The notes under the pieces are model-generated. The model was not told the origin of the DNA and ran no database searches. It saw only the letters and a program-made list of their open reading frames with translations. A program made the position numbers and the translations under genes. Shown here piece after piece: positions 1 to 8,511 of a stretch of DNA of 64,000 bases; position 1 is the first letter of the stretch; each line of letters opens with the position of its first letter. Source of the stretch: Pseudarthrobacter sulfonivorans. GTDB lineage: Bacteria > Actinomycetota > Actinomycetes > Actinomycetales > Micrococcaceae. The DNA lies in the NCBI RefSeq assembly GCF_024391045.1, contig NZ_JANFCZ010000008.1, forward strand, positions 83,757 to 147,756. The letters are read 5' to 3'.

Positions 1-476
1 TCGTTGAAGATGGCCACCTTGCCGCGGATCTGGCTGAAGACAGGCGTCGCGCCCCAGTCGGGTCCGGCGAAGAGGACCACTGTGGCGCCGGACCGTGCCA
101 GTTGTTCCACCCCAACGTCGATCTTTTCTGCCAGCCGGTCCGGATCGCTGCGCCTGAACACCATGTCGTTGCCGCCGGCCGATAACGTCACCAGGTCCGG
201 CTTCAGCTCCAGCGCGGGCTCCAGTTGCCGGTCGAAGATCTGCTGCAGCAGCAGGCCCCGGATGGCGAGGTTTGCGTAGGAAAAATCCGGCTGGTTGACG
301 CTCAATTCCTCGGCCACGCGGTCTGCCCAGCCGCGCAGGCCGCCTTCACTGCGGGGGTCGGGGTCACCGATCCCTTCCGTGAAGGAATCACCCAGCGCCA
401 CCAGCCTGCGCCAAGGGTGAAGTGCTGGCTCCGCAGGGGCGCTTGTGGCTGCCCTGTTCTGATTCCGGGCCTTCAT
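1..476 (-). CDS. SGNH/GDSL-family hydrolase, C-terminus cut by the window edge
   Basis: About 158 residues are visible and the frame runs open off the left edge, so the C-terminus with the catalytic Asp-His pair is not seen. Block I is clear near residue 30 (V-A-L-G-D-S-F-T-E-G, nucleophile Ser in GDS) and block III is clear (S-A-G-G-N-D-M, with the oxyanion-hole Asn). These define SGNH/GDSL esterases and lipases; the substrate cannot be read. There is no signal peptide, so it is probably cytoplasmic. The ATG at 476 overlaps the stop of the upstream GAF-ANTAR gene by ATGA, so the two are likely translated from one message. Confidence 0.88.
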   Translation of the reverse strand, partial: MKARNQNRAATSAPAEPALHPWRRLVALGDSFTEGIGDPDPRSEGGLRGWADRVAEELSVNQPDFSYANLAIRGLLLQQIFDRQLEPALELKPDLVTLSAGGNDMVFRRSDPDRLAEKIDVGVEQLARSGATVVLFAGPDWGATPVFSQIRGKVAIFN

Positions 477-1288
477 GGTGTACTCCCTGTTTTGTAGGGT
501 CCTTCATGCACCGCCGGTGTTTCGACCGCGATAAGGTCGAAGCCGGCGTTGTCCTGGCGGGGTTCCGCCGTGTCGGGGCGTGAGGCCGCCACGATGTTCA
601 GGGCCGTCTGCCGCAGCCCTTGGCTGGTATGCCTGGCGACGGTCCTTAGATACTGCACAGCCGCCTCGTGCCCGAGACCGTAGTCGGCCATGAGGATGCC
701 GACGGCCAGGTCCAGAAGGACTGCCGAGCTCTGTGCGATGGCCAGCTGCGCGTCGGCCTCGGTCCGGGCGGCCACCCGCACCACCAGGCGCAGGGAGCTC
801 GCCACCTGCCGGGCATACCGGCGTGCCAGCACGATGTCCTTGCTGCTGAACGCATGGGGCAAGGCGGCATAAAGGCTCAGCGCCGCATGCCACCCTGCCG
901 CGGACACTATGGGCGTGGACAGCAACGATCTGACCCCGTGTTCCGCGGCAGCGTTGGCGTAGCCCGGCCAGCGGCGGTCGCTGGCCGTGTCTGCCACGTG
1001 CACAAAGTCACCGGTACGCAGTGACTCCAACACGGGTCCGTCTGCGAACGAGCACTGTTCTTCGTCTGCAGCCCTGGCCGCGGCGCTTCCGGCGGCGGCG
1101 GTCCGGGCCGCGCCGGGACGGAAGAAGGTGACGGCCCAACTGATTGACCGGACATCGGCGTCGAGGTCGCGCATGAACTCGCCGGTGACCGAGGCAAGGA
1201 AGTCCTCAACGTCCCTGCTCTCGAACACCACGTCCTGGGGATCGGGAAGGGATTCCCAGCCTGGCATCCGTGGAGTCTCCGCGGCCAT
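473..1288 (-). CDS. GAF and ANTAR domain protein
   Basis: A 271-residue protein with a GAF-like sensor (about residues 35-170) and a C-terminal ANTAR-like three-helix region (about 185-245, including D-L-A-V-G-I-L-M-A-D-Y-G). ANTAR domains bind paired RNA hairpins and act in antitermination, so this is probably a one-component regulator of transcription elongation. The ANTAR part is divergent: the usual S-R-x-x-I-D lead is replaced by S-S-A-V-L-L-D. It is related to the three GAF-ANTAR proteins at 46.7-49.3 kb but longer and less similar. Its stop overlaps the start of the SGNH hydrolase. The ligand is unknown. Confidence 0.8.
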   Translation of the reverse strand: MAAETPRMPGWESLPDPQDVVFESRDVEDFLASVTGEFMRDLDADVRSISWAVTFFRPGAARTAAAGSAAARAADEEQCSFADGPVLESLRTGDFVHVADTASDRRWPGYANAAAEHGVRSLLSTPIVSAAGWHAALSLYAALPHAFSSKDIVLARRYARQVASSLRLVVRVAARTEADAQLAIAQSSAVLLDLAVGILMADYGLGHEAAVQYLRTVARHTSQGLRQTALNIVAASRPDTAEPRQDNAGFDLIAVETPAVHEGPYKTGSTP

Positions 1289-1400
1289 AACCCACGCCTA
1301 GGATCGATACGCGCGGCCCACTGCAAAACCTGTTATTAGGATACGTCCGGAGTTGGTTTCACGGGTGTGATTCTGCGGCACCAATATGCGGCTGCGGACA

Positions 1401-1438
1401 GCACGGTGCCGCCCTCAAGAATCCGGGCGGCACCGTGC
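1401..1438 (-). terminator. Strong hairpin downstream of the acidic protein gene
   Basis: Perfect 14-bp inverted repeat (1401-1414 with 1425-1438) around a 10-nt loop. It lies about 40 nt past the stop of the minus-strand gene 1479-1832 and before the GAF-ANTAR gene. No U-rich tail follows on the minus strand, so it may be an imperfect terminator or an mRNA-end stabiliser. Confidence 0.55.
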
Positions 1439-1478
1439 CGGTGACGTGCGCCGGGCGAATCCCGGCGGCACCAAAGGT

Positions 1479-1832
1479 TTAGCCGGCGTCGAAGCTTTCA
1501 TCGTCGTCGTTAGGTGACTTTTCCTTGTCCAGGTTATTGCCGCTGCCGTCGGGCAGGCCGGAAGCATCCTGTTCGGACTCCGAGGAGAACGGCTTCGAGC
1601 CCTGGGAATCCGCGTTTGACCCGTCGATTTCGGCGTCCGCGGACGGCACATCCGCGTCACCGGACCCGGACTGCTGCTCCCCCGGTTCGGGCCCCGGATC
1701 GTTCGAGTCCGCGTCATCGCTGTGCTGAGCGGACGGCTTGTTGTCCGCACCGCCCATCTCCTGCTCCGGGGTGGGCGAACCGTAGCCGCCCACTTCCTTT
1801 TCCGGTTCCGGGCGCTGGTTTTCCTGACTCAT
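1479..1832 (-). CDS. Small acidic disordered protein
   Basis: A 117-residue hypothetical protein made almost entirely of Asp, Glu, Ser, Gly, Pro, Asn and Gln, with hardly any hydrophobic residues, so it should be intrinsically disordered and very acidic. I recognise no domain. The start is supported by a strong ribosome site (AAGGAGGAACC) directly before the ATG. The gene is monocistronic, divergent from the membrane protein gene at 2016, and followed by a hairpin. Such hydrophilin-like proteins are often stress- or desiccation-related, but that is only a guess from composition. Confidence 0.7.
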   Translation of the reverse strand: MSQENQRPEPEKEVGGYGSPTPEQEMGGADNKPSAQHSDDADSNDPGPEPGEQQSGSGDADVPSADAEIDGSNADSQGSKPFSSESEQDASGLPDGSGNNLDKEKSPNDDDESFDAG

Positions 1833-1897
1833 GGTTCCTCCTTGTGGATGTGGATGAATCTGCGAGCAGCCCTTCGAAAATCTCCCGCCCGGCAGAG

Positions 1898-1916
1898 CGA
1901 GTCACCGTTCGACTCG
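1898..1916. promoter_or_regulatory. Inverted repeat in the divergent intergenic region
   Basis: CGAGTC and GACTCG arms separated by 7 nt, in the 183-bp space between the divergent genes at 1832 and 2016. Possibly an operator; no other copy or cognate regulator was recognised. Confidence 0.25.
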
Positions 1917-2015
1917 AGTAATAAGCAACCTTAGCAATTGTTGATCTCGCCGCAACTTCGGCCTAGCTTGAAATCACACGGCTTGGTGGCCACGCCCCCG
2001 GAGCAAGGAGAAGCG

Positions 2016-2510
2016 ATGCCGAACGCGGAGGACGTCACGGGCGGGTCAGGCCGGCACGAAACCCGGGAAGAGCAGCTTGACCGCAACTGGTCCGAACTGC
2101 TCCAGGAACTCAGGGTCCTACAGACCGGGGTGCAGATTTTGGCAGGTTTCCTCCTGACACTCCCCTTCCAGCAGCGTTTTGAGAAACTGGACGGCTTTCA
2201 GGTCACCCTCTACCTCGTCAACGTTGTTATTGCCGCCCTCACCACGGTATTCATCCTGCTTCCGGTGAGCGTTCACCGCCGCCTGTTCCGCCAGCGGCTC
2301 AAGGAGATGCTCGTGTCCAGCGCCGACACCATCACCAAACTCGCCCTGGCCGGGGTTGGCATGCTCAGCGTCGGGACGGCCGCGCTGGTTTTTGACGTCA
2401 CGGCTGGCCGGCCGGCGGGCCTGACCGCGGGCGGGGTCCTGCTTGCGGTGCTCCTGATCCTTCTGGTCTATGTCCCCCTGCGCCTGAACCGCCGCGCCCG
2501 GGGGCGGTAG
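2016..2510 (+). CDS. DUF6328-type four-helix membrane protein
   Basis: A 164-residue protein with a hydrophilic N-terminus (about 25 residues) and four hydrophobic segments, near residues 45-62, 72-92, 112-132 and 140-158. It begins with a conserved-looking stretch E-L-L-Q-E-L-R-V-L-Q-T-G-V-Q-I-L-A-G-F-L that matches DUF6328 proteins common in actinobacteria, whose function is unknown. I chose the ATG at 2016 because AAGGAG sits 5 nt upstream; an earlier in-frame start at 1938 would add residues unlike the family. It converges on glycerate kinase with only 3 nt between the stops. Confidence 0.8.
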   Translation: MPNAEDVTGGSGRHETREEQLDRNWSELLQELRVLQTGVQILAGFLLTLPFQQRFEKLDGFQVTLYLVNVVIAALTTVFILLPVSVHRRLFRQRLKEMLVSSADTITKLALAGVGMLSVGTAALVFDVTAGRPAGLTAGGVLLAVLLILLVYVPLRLNRRARGR

Positions 2511-2513
2511 CCC

Positions 2514-3650
2514 TCAGGCGCCTTCCAGGACCTGGCTGGTTGCCCACGCGAGGTACTTTGCCGCGTTGGCGACGGCGTCTTCCGGGCTGGCGGCGACGTC
2601 GAGCAGCTGGGCGGCGGCCACTACGCCGTGGCCGGCCAGGTCCTCGGGCGTGACCAGGATCCGGCCCGCCACCGCAATCACCGGGATGCCCCGCTCGCGG
2701 GCCGCGTCGGCGAGCGCGATGGGTGCCTTCCCCGTCAGCGACTGGGAGTCCAGGGATCCTTCGCCGGTGATCACGAGGTCTGCGTTGTCCAGCTGGCCCG
2801 CGAGGCCGGTGAGCCCCGCCACCAGTGCGAATCCGCCTTCCAGGCGTGCGCTGCCGAAGGCAAGGAACGACGCCGGGAAGCCACCGGCTGCCCCGGCTCC
2901 CGGGAGGTTGACGTCCCGGCCGGTCGCTTCACGGAGCACGGACGCCCAGTTGCGGAGACCGGCGTCGAGCAGTTCAATGGCTTCGGCGTCAGCTCCCTTC
3001 TGGGGGCCGAAAACGTGGGCGGCGCCGGTGGCGCCGAATAGAGGGTTCTGCACGTCCACTGCGATTCTGAACGTGACCGCTGACAGCCGCGGATCCAACC
3101 CGGAAGTGTCCAGGGCCACCACATCGGCCAGCGATCCGCCGCCCAGCGGGACCACGTTGCCGGCACGGTCCAGGGGCTTGAGGCCCAGCGCACGCAGGGC
3201 GCCGCTGCCGCCGTCGGTCATGGCCGACCCGCCCAGGCCCAGCACAATTTCGGTGGCGCCTGCGTCGAGGGCCGCGGCGATCAGCTGCCCGCAACCGTAG
3301 CTGTGGGCCCGCAGGGCGTTGGCCGGGGTGGGCTCCATCTGCGCCAGGCCGGACGCCTGCGCGGTTTCGATGACAGCAACAACACCACCGTCGTCGTTTT
3401 TACGGATCGCCCAGGCCGCACCGACGGGCTTAAGGATGGGCCCCACCACCGCGTTGAGCCGCTCCTCGTAACCGGCGGAAACGGCCGCCTCCAAGGTTCC
3501 CTCGCCGCCGTCGGCGATCGGAAACTGGTTGGCCACGGCATCCGGATAGACGCGCAGCGCTCCTTCCGCGATGGCGGCGGCGGCCTCTGCTGCGGTGAGG
3601 GAACCCTTGAACTTGTCCGGGGCGATGAGAATGCGCATGCGCTCAATCAT
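2514..3650 (-). CDS. glxK: Glycerate kinase (GK-II/GarK family)
   Basis: Phosphorylates D-glycerate, feeding glyoxylate or glucarate breakdown products into glycolysis. The 378 residues match the family length. Recognisable parts are the N-terminal M-R-I-L-I-A-P-D-K-F-K-G-S-L block, the phosphate-binding I-A-D-G-G-E-G-T region, the central G-L-G-G-S-A-M-T-D-G-G block and the C-terminal V-I-T-G-E-G-S-L-D-S-Q-S-L-T-G-K-A-P block. An internal ATG at 3638 would give the exact family N-terminus and is an equally good start. It stands alone, so glyoxylate versus glucarate metabolism cannot be told from context. Confidence 0.93.
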   Translation of the reverse strand: MIERMRILIAPDKFKGSLTAAEAAAAIAEGALRVYPDAVANQFPIADGGEGTLEAAVSAGYEERLNAVVGPILKPVGAAWAIRKNDDGGVVAVIETAQASGLAQMEPTPANALRAHSYGCGQLIAAALDAGATEIVLGLGGSAMTDGGSGALRALGLKPLDRAGNVVPLGGGSLADVVALDTSGLDPRLSAVTFRIAVDVQNPLFGATGAAHVFGPQKGADAEAIELLDAGLRNWASVLREATGRDVNLPGAGAAGGFPASFLAFGSARLEGGFALVAGLTGLAGQLDNADLVITGEGSLDSQSLTGKAPIALADAARERGIPVIAVAGRILVTPEDLAGHGVVAAAQLLDVAASPEDAVANAAKYLAWATSQVLEGA

Positions 3651-3685
3651 GCCAGCCCCATGAGGGAAAGCGCTTGCCAGATCCG

Positions 3686-4519
3686 CTATGCGGACAGCGG
3701 GGCCTGCCCGGCGGCCTTGCCTTTGAGGACCGCAAAGTAGCCGGGGACCCGGCTGTCCCCGTCAGCATCCATCAGTGGATTGGTTTCGATGGTGGCGCTG
3801 CCGTCCTCCACGAGCGTCCACCGGTCCGCCGGCATCACGACGGCGAGCTCCGCCGGGCCGAAGTGCCCGGGCATGGGCAGCTTGCGGATAGCCAGTTCCA
3901 GCGGCGCCGGGATCCGCCGGAGTGAGGCACCCAGGTGCGAGACGTACTCCACCGGGTTGCCGCGAAAGTTCGTCTCCGCCAGGAAAACCCGGCCGCGGAT
4001 GCCCACCAGCTGCCGGAGGTTTTCCATCAGGGCGGCCTGATCTGCGGTGCTCAGGACATGGAGCACCCCTCGGATGAAGACATTGGCGTCCGTCGGTCCC
4101 GCGAGGCCGGCGCCAGCTCCCGGCCGCGTCATATCGCACGTCACAAAGCTGACGTTTGGTAGCCCTGCCGACTCGTCCCGCGCGCGGGATACCGCATGGT
4201 CAGCAACGTCCACCCCGATCACCTGCGGCGAAAATGCCGCCAGGGCCCGGCTGAACGCACCATGGCCACAGCCCACATCAACCACGGGAAGGTTCGGATC
4301 AAAGTGCCGCTTCAGGATGCTCCGGTAGCCCTGCAACTCGTTGTCAGAACCGGAATCCCAGAGCACTTCGCTGCTGGTCCCCGTGCTGACGATGCCTGCC
4401 CAGTACTTGTCCCAGGCAACGGTACGGTCTTTGGGAGCGGAACGGGACAGCCTGATGAGCTTGGGCAGGATCAGGTACTTCCGCCAGGAGGAGCGCATCG
4501 GTTTCGAAGGGGAGGGCAC
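3686..4519 (-). CDS. Class I SAM-dependent methyltransferase
   Basis: A 277-residue protein with the SAM-binding motif V-D-V-G-C-G-H-G-A-F-S near residue 98, the acidic loop V-I-G-V-D-V-A-D-H-A after it, and a motif II-like F-V-T-C-D-M. The fold is that of Rossmann methyltransferases; neither substrate nor chemistry can be assigned. The N-terminus (R-S-S-W-R-K-Y-L) is basic. It is followed by glycerate kinase on the same strand after 35 nt, but nothing ties the two functionally. Confidence 0.85.
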   Translation of the reverse strand: MPSPSKPMRSSWRKYLILPKLIRLSRSAPKDRTVAWDKYWAGIVSTGTSSEVLWDSGSDNELQGYRSILKRHFDPNLPVVDVGCGHGAFSRALAAFSPQVIGVDVADHAVSRARDESAGLPNVSFVTCDMTRPGAGAGLAGPTDANVFIRGVLHVLSTADQAALMENLRQLVGIRGRVFLAETNFRGNPVEYVSHLGASLRRIPAPLELAIRKLPMPGHFGPAELAVVMPADRWTLVEDGSATIETNPLMDADGDSRVPGYFAVLKGKAAGQAPLSA

Positions 4520-4575
4520 CGTTCAAATATAGGTCCCCGAATGCCCCGCGCCGTCGCCTGGACGGTCCGCGCGTT

Positions 4576-4962
4576 TCAGGCGACGGCCTGCTGGTCCTTC
4601 AACAGCCAGTCGGTGGCCTCTTGCCTCGACGTGAAAAACCGCGTGGGGCAGGGCAGCTTGTTGATGCCCAGGATGAAGTTGGCCAGCACTTTGTCCACGG
4701 GCGATGCGCCCAGCAGGGCTATGCGGGACGCCTGGCACGGCCTGCCGAAAACGGCGCGTGCACCGCGGCTGACCTGCGCCGTCGTGGCCATATCCACCAG
4801 CATGGGGTGACGGAGTTCCCCGCACAGTTCATTCACGCCGAGCATTGCCGCTTCGGCGTCGGCCTGGGATATGGAGGCCGCGCGGGGCCACTTCAGCTGG
4901 AGAACACCCTGTCCATCCAACGACAGCTCCGCCTTCACACCTTCTGCAGGCTGATTCGTCAC
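4576..4962 (-). CDS. SpoIIAA/STAS-like domain protein
   Basis: A 128-residue protein with the alternating strand-helix pattern of small STAS/SEC14-like (SpoIIAA-like) proteins: a beta-rich start, a central H-P-M-L-V-D-M segment, an I-A-L-L-G-A-S-P-V-D-K strand-helix and a C-terminal F-F-T-S-R-Q-E-A-T-D-W-L helix that is common in this group. Proteins of this type occur widely in Arthrobacter and are usually annotated only by fold. It is divergent from the histidine kinase, so a role in the same signalling path is possible but unproven. Confidence 0.65.
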   Translation of the reverse strand: MTNQPAEGVKAELSLDGQGVLQLKWPRAASISQADAEAAMLGVNELCGELRHPMLVDMATTAQVSRGARAVFGRPCQASRIALLGASPVDKVLANFILGINKLPCPTRFFTSRQEATDWLLKDQQAVA

Positions 4963-5010
4963 GATTACCCTCCGCGCTTCCTAAGAGGGGCCAGCTATGC
5001 CCCGTCACCC

Positions 5011-5016
5011 TACAAT
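5011..5016 (+). promoter_or_regulatory. Candidate -10 element (TACAAT) for the histidine kinase
   Basis: TACAAT matches TATAAT at 5 of 6 bases and lies in the divergent gap. No good -35 is visible. If real, transcription starts near 5022, which favours the TTG start at 5066 over the ATG codons at 4997 and 5015. Confidence 0.4.
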
Positions 5017-5065
5017 GTACTCATTCAGGACTGAACGGTTCCTGACCAGCAGCGAGGGGGACGGG

Positions 5066-6715
5066 TTGCCAGCGGACACTCCACATGTAGCAACCGTGCC
5101 CTATCTGGCCGTGGTCGCGGACCCGGACTCCGGGCGACGGCAGTTTGTAGCCGCCTCGCTGGAGGCTGCGGGTTTCGCGGTCCGCGCCGCCGGTAATGCC
5201 GCCGGCCTGTCCGCGATCTTGGAGGACGCCGCGCCCTCGGTGCTGGTCCTGGACAGTTCCCTGGCCGATATCAACGTTGCGGCTCCTGTCCTGGCGCTTG
5301 TGGACCTGGACAGTCCGTCCGAGGTCAAGGCCGTGGAGCATACCGGCGTGCGGGACTGCATTGCGAAACCGCCCGCGGCCAAGGAGCTGATCCACCGGGC
5401 CACCGCGCTGATCAACCTGGTGTCCCGCCGGGCCGAGCGGCGGCACGAGGCCGAGACACTGCGCGAAAGCCTGCGCCAGGTTTCGGCGGCACTGCGCGGC
5501 ACCAACGACCCCCAGAAGATCGCCGACTTTGTGGTGGCGGGTTTCGGGGAGACGTTCGGCGCGGACCGGGTCTGCCTCGCCACGTTCGAAGACGACAAGG
5601 TGCCCCTGATCACCGCGCAGTGGCACCGGGCGGGGCTGTCGCCACTGCCCCCGGCCTTGTTCGCCACCGAGGACGCACGCGCGGCAGCGGACCACCTTTG
5701 GTCGCGGGCAGAGCCTTTGACCGCGAACGGCGGGGCGCCGGACAGCGCCGATGACGCCGAGCTTCCAGCCGAGCTGGCGGCCCTGAACCCGGCAGCATAC
5801 GTTGCCGTGCCGATGGGTGACGGCAGTTCGTCGCTGGGCATCATCTGGATTGCGCTGCTGGACTCCCCCAGGGAATGGTCGCGGGCAGAGCTTGGCCTCA
5901 TCCAGCATGTGGCGGGAAACGCGGCCCACGGCCTCATCCAGAGCCACCTGATCACCAGCCAGCAGCAGGTGGTCAAGCAGCTCCGCCAGCTGGACAAGGC
6001 CAAGACCGACTTCCTGGCCACCGTCAATCACGAACTCCGCACCCCGCTGACGTCGATCATGGCGTACCTGGACATGATCCAGGAGAACACCTCGGATCCG
6101 GTGTCCGTCGAGGTCCACCAGATGCTGGACATTGTGGTCCGGAATACGGAACGGCTTCGCCTGCTGATCGAAGACATGCTGAGTGTCTCCCGCAACGGCC
6201 ACGAGCTCAGCCCGCTGCAGCTGACGCCGGTCCGGCTGGCACGGACGTTGAAGATTGTCACGGCCGCGCTCACCCCGCTGGCAAAGCTGCAGAACGTCAG
6301 CATCGTGCTGGCCCCCACCGCCGAAGACCTCAACATCATGGCGGACGAAGTCCAGCTGCAGCAGGTATTCACCAACCTGGTCTCCAACGCCATCAAATTC
6401 ACGCCGGGCGGAGGCCGGATCGACGTCCGCAGCAGCTCCGAGACCGAAGCCGACGGCACCCGCTGGGCAACTGTGAGCGTCTCCGATACCGGGATGGGGA
6501 TCTCCGAGGACGAGCTGGCCCACGTCTTCACGCGCTTCTACCGGGCTTCCAATGCCATGTCCGGCGCGGTGCCGGGCACCGGTTTGGGGCTTGCCATTAC
6601 CAAGGACATCATGGATCGCCACGGCGGCAGCATCGACGTGGCGTCGGAGCTTGGCCTGGGCACCACAGTCACGGTGCGGCTCCCGCTCGACAGACATTCG
6701 GCCCGGACCCTCTGA
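5066..6715 (+). CDS. GAF-containing sensor histidine kinase with a shortened receiver-like domain
   Basis: About 549 residues from the TTG at 5066, which has GAGGGGG 5 nt upstream; ATG codons at 4997 and 5015 are alternatives. Order: receiver-like domain (about 10-110) keeping an acidic D-P-D pocket, L-D-S-S and a late Lys-Pro but missing roughly one helix-strand unit; GAF domain (about 130-300); HisKA with the H-box N-H-E-L-R-T-P-L; HATPase with N-L-V-S-N-A-I-K-F, D-T-G-M-G-I and G-T-G-L-G-L-A-I. There are no membrane segments, so it is a cytosolic sensor. No response regulator gene is adjacent; the next genes handle c-di-GMP, a plausible output. Confidence 0.88.
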   Translation: MPADTPHVATVPYLAVVADPDSGRRQFVAASLEAAGFAVRAAGNAAGLSAILEDAAPSVLVLDSSLADINVAAPVLALVDLDSPSEVKAVEHTGVRDCIAKPPAAKELIHRATALINLVSRRAERRHEAETLRESLRQVSAALRGTNDPQKIADFVVAGFGETFGADRVCLATFEDDKVPLITAQWHRAGLSPLPPALFATEDARAAADHLWSRAEPLTANGGAPDSADDAELPAELAALNPAAYVAVPMGDGSSSLGIIWIALLDSPREWSRAELGLIQHVAGNAAHGLIQSHLITSQQQVVKQLRQLDKAKTDFLATVNHELRTPLTSIMAYLDMIQENTSDPVSVEVHQMLDIVVRNTERLRLLIEDMLSVSRNGHELSPLQLTPVRLARTLKIVTAALTPLAKLQNVSIVLAPTAEDLNIMADEVQLQQVFTNLVSNAIKFTPGGGRIDVRSSSETEADGTRWATVSVSDTGMGISEDELAHVFTRFYRASNAMSGAVPGTGLGLAITKDIMDRHGGSIDVASELGLGTTVTVRLPLDRHSARTL

Positions 6716-6810
6716 CACACAGGCCGTAAACAAAGAGCCCCTGAAACACAGCCCGTTGAACCGCAGAATTCCTGAACCGCAGCACCATGGTCCCCGGAAA
6801 GGAGGTCCCC

Positions 6811-8346
6811 TTGTTCGCCGATGACGACCCCAGGCTGTCGCAACTTCTGGAGGGCATTGTCCGGCTTGCCTCCGGCGATCTCCAGTCCCGGATTGAGGTC
6901 TCGCCCGCCCGTGACGAACTCGATGCCATCATCATGGGCACCAACCTCCTGGCCGAGGACCTGCAGATCATCTACGAGGAACTTGAACAGCGTGTTGAGG
7001 ACCGCACCCAGCTCCTCCACGAGGCACACCGCGAAATGCAGAAGATGGCCATGCAGGACCCCCTCACCGGCCTCGCCAACCGGTCGGCGCTCCTTGCCGC
7101 TCTGAAGTCCGCGCAGGACCACGACGCCGCCGGCGGCCAGCCCGTGATCCTCCTCCTTGACCTGGATGCCTTCAAGTCCATCAACGACAGCCTGGGCCAC
7201 GCTGCGGGGGATCAGGTGCTGACCACTGTGGCACGGCGCATCCGCGGCGCGGTCCGCAATACTGACGTTGTCGCCCGGCTGGGCGGGGACGAGTTCGCCA
7301 TTGTTATGCCTGCCACGGGCGCCGACCAGGCGGCCGTCGTCGGCCAGCGCGTCCTGGCCGCCCTTAAGGAACCGATCGAGCTGCCCGACCGGACCATCCG
7401 CTGCGGGGCGAGCCTCGGGCTCAGCGTCGGGGAGCCCGGGCGGTCCCCGGACGACCTACTCATGGAAGCCGATGTTGCCATGTACGCCTCGAAGGCCGAG
7501 GGCCAGAATAGGCTCCATGTGTTCGAGCCCGGGCTCCTTCTGGTCCGCAGGCTGCGCAGCCAACTCCTGGACGATCTCCGGGCCGCGGTCAAGGGCGACG
7601 GGCTGATGCTCCATTACCAGCCCGTGATTGAGCTGGACACGGGCAGGATTGAAGGCGTGGAAGCCCTTGTCCGCTGGCAGCACCCCACCCGGGGACTCAT
7701 CATGCCGGACGAGTTCATTCCAATCGCCGAAGATGCCGGGCTGATCTCCGAGCTCGGCCTCTGGGTCCTCACGACGGCGGTGCACCAGTTGCGCCGCTGG
7801 GTTGACGATGCGCTGGTGGACAGTTCCTTCTCCGTGCGGATCAACATCTCCGCCACCGATCTGCAAAGCCTGCAGTTCATCGAGGACGTCCGCGGCGTGC
7901 TCCGGGAAACGGCCGTCCGGCCGGAGCAGGTGGTCCTCGAACTGACGGAAGCGGCAATCGTCAGGGGCAACGAGCTGGACCGGTACTCGCTGGGCGGCCT
8001 GCGGGGGCTTGGAGTCGGAATCGAGATCGATGACTTCGGGACCGGCTACTCATCCATCAGCTACCTGCGCAGGCTCCCCGTGGACAGGGTGAAGGTGGAC
8101 CGGTCACTGATCGAGGGGCTGGGTACGGATCCCAGCCAGCCCGCGCTGGTGGCCGCTGTCCTGCAGCTGGTACGGGCCTGCGGACTGGAGGCTGTCTGGG
8201 AGGGTGTGGAAACTGAGGTGCAGGCCGAGCAACTGCGGAACCTGGGCTGCCTCAGCGCGCAGGGGTACTACTTCAGCAAACCTGTTTCGCCCGAACAGAT
8301 CCCTGATCTCCTGGCCAGGAGTTCAGCCGAAGGTATGCGCACTTAA
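6811..8346 (+). CDS. Dual GGDEF-EAL c-di-GMP enzyme with a soluble HAMP-like N-terminus
   Basis: About 511 residues. The N-terminal 60 residues resemble a HAMP domain (A-S-G-D-L-Q-S-R-I, D-E-L-D-A-I) but no membrane helix precedes it. The GGDEF domain has intact G-G-D-E-F and, five residues before it, an R-N-T-D inhibitory site, so a feedback-regulated diguanylate cyclase is likely. The EAL domain keeps E-A-L, N-I-S, E-L-T-E, D-D-F-G-T-G-Y-S-S and E-G-V-E, so phosphodiesterase activity is also likely. The TTG at 6811 follows AAGGAGG by 5 nt. An upstream ATG at 6787 would put that ribosome site inside the coding region, so I reject it. Confidence 0.92.
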   Translation: MFADDDPRLSQLLEGIVRLASGDLQSRIEVSPARDELDAIIMGTNLLAEDLQIIYEELEQRVEDRTQLLHEAHREMQKMAMQDPLTGLANRSALLAALKSAQDHDAAGGQPVILLLDLDAFKSINDSLGHAAGDQVLTTVARRIRGAVRNTDVVARLGGDEFAIVMPATGADQAAVVGQRVLAALKEPIELPDRTIRCGASLGLSVGEPGRSPDDLLMEADVAMYASKAEGQNRLHVFEPGLLLVRRLRSQLLDDLRAAVKGDGLMLHYQPVIELDTGRIEGVEALVRWQHPTRGLIMPDEFIPIAEDAGLISELGLWVLTTAVHQLRRWVDDALVDSSFSVRINISATDLQSLQFIEDVRGVLRETAVRPEQVVLELTEAAIVRGNELDRYSLGGLRGLGVGIEIDDFGTGYSSISYLRRLPVDRVKVDRSLIEGLGTDPSQPALVAAVLQLVRACGLEAVWEGVETEVQAEQLRNLGCLSAQGYYFSKPVSPEQIPDLLARSSAEGMRT

Positions 8347-8511
8347 TCGTTTGGGCCGCATCGTTTGGGGCTGCGCTTTTGGGGTGTCCCGATATACCAT
8401 CTACTTACGGTATGGATTCTTCGCGTCGGGGGAGAGTTGGGGGACATCGGCCTAAATCAGAAGTATCGAATTCCGGAAAGCAACGGCAAATTTGAAAATT
8501 AAACGGCCAGC

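Noticed and set aside
5021..6733. Open frame of 570 codons antisense to the histidine kinase
   Set aside because: No domain is recognisable, and the plus strand has all kinase motifs in order.
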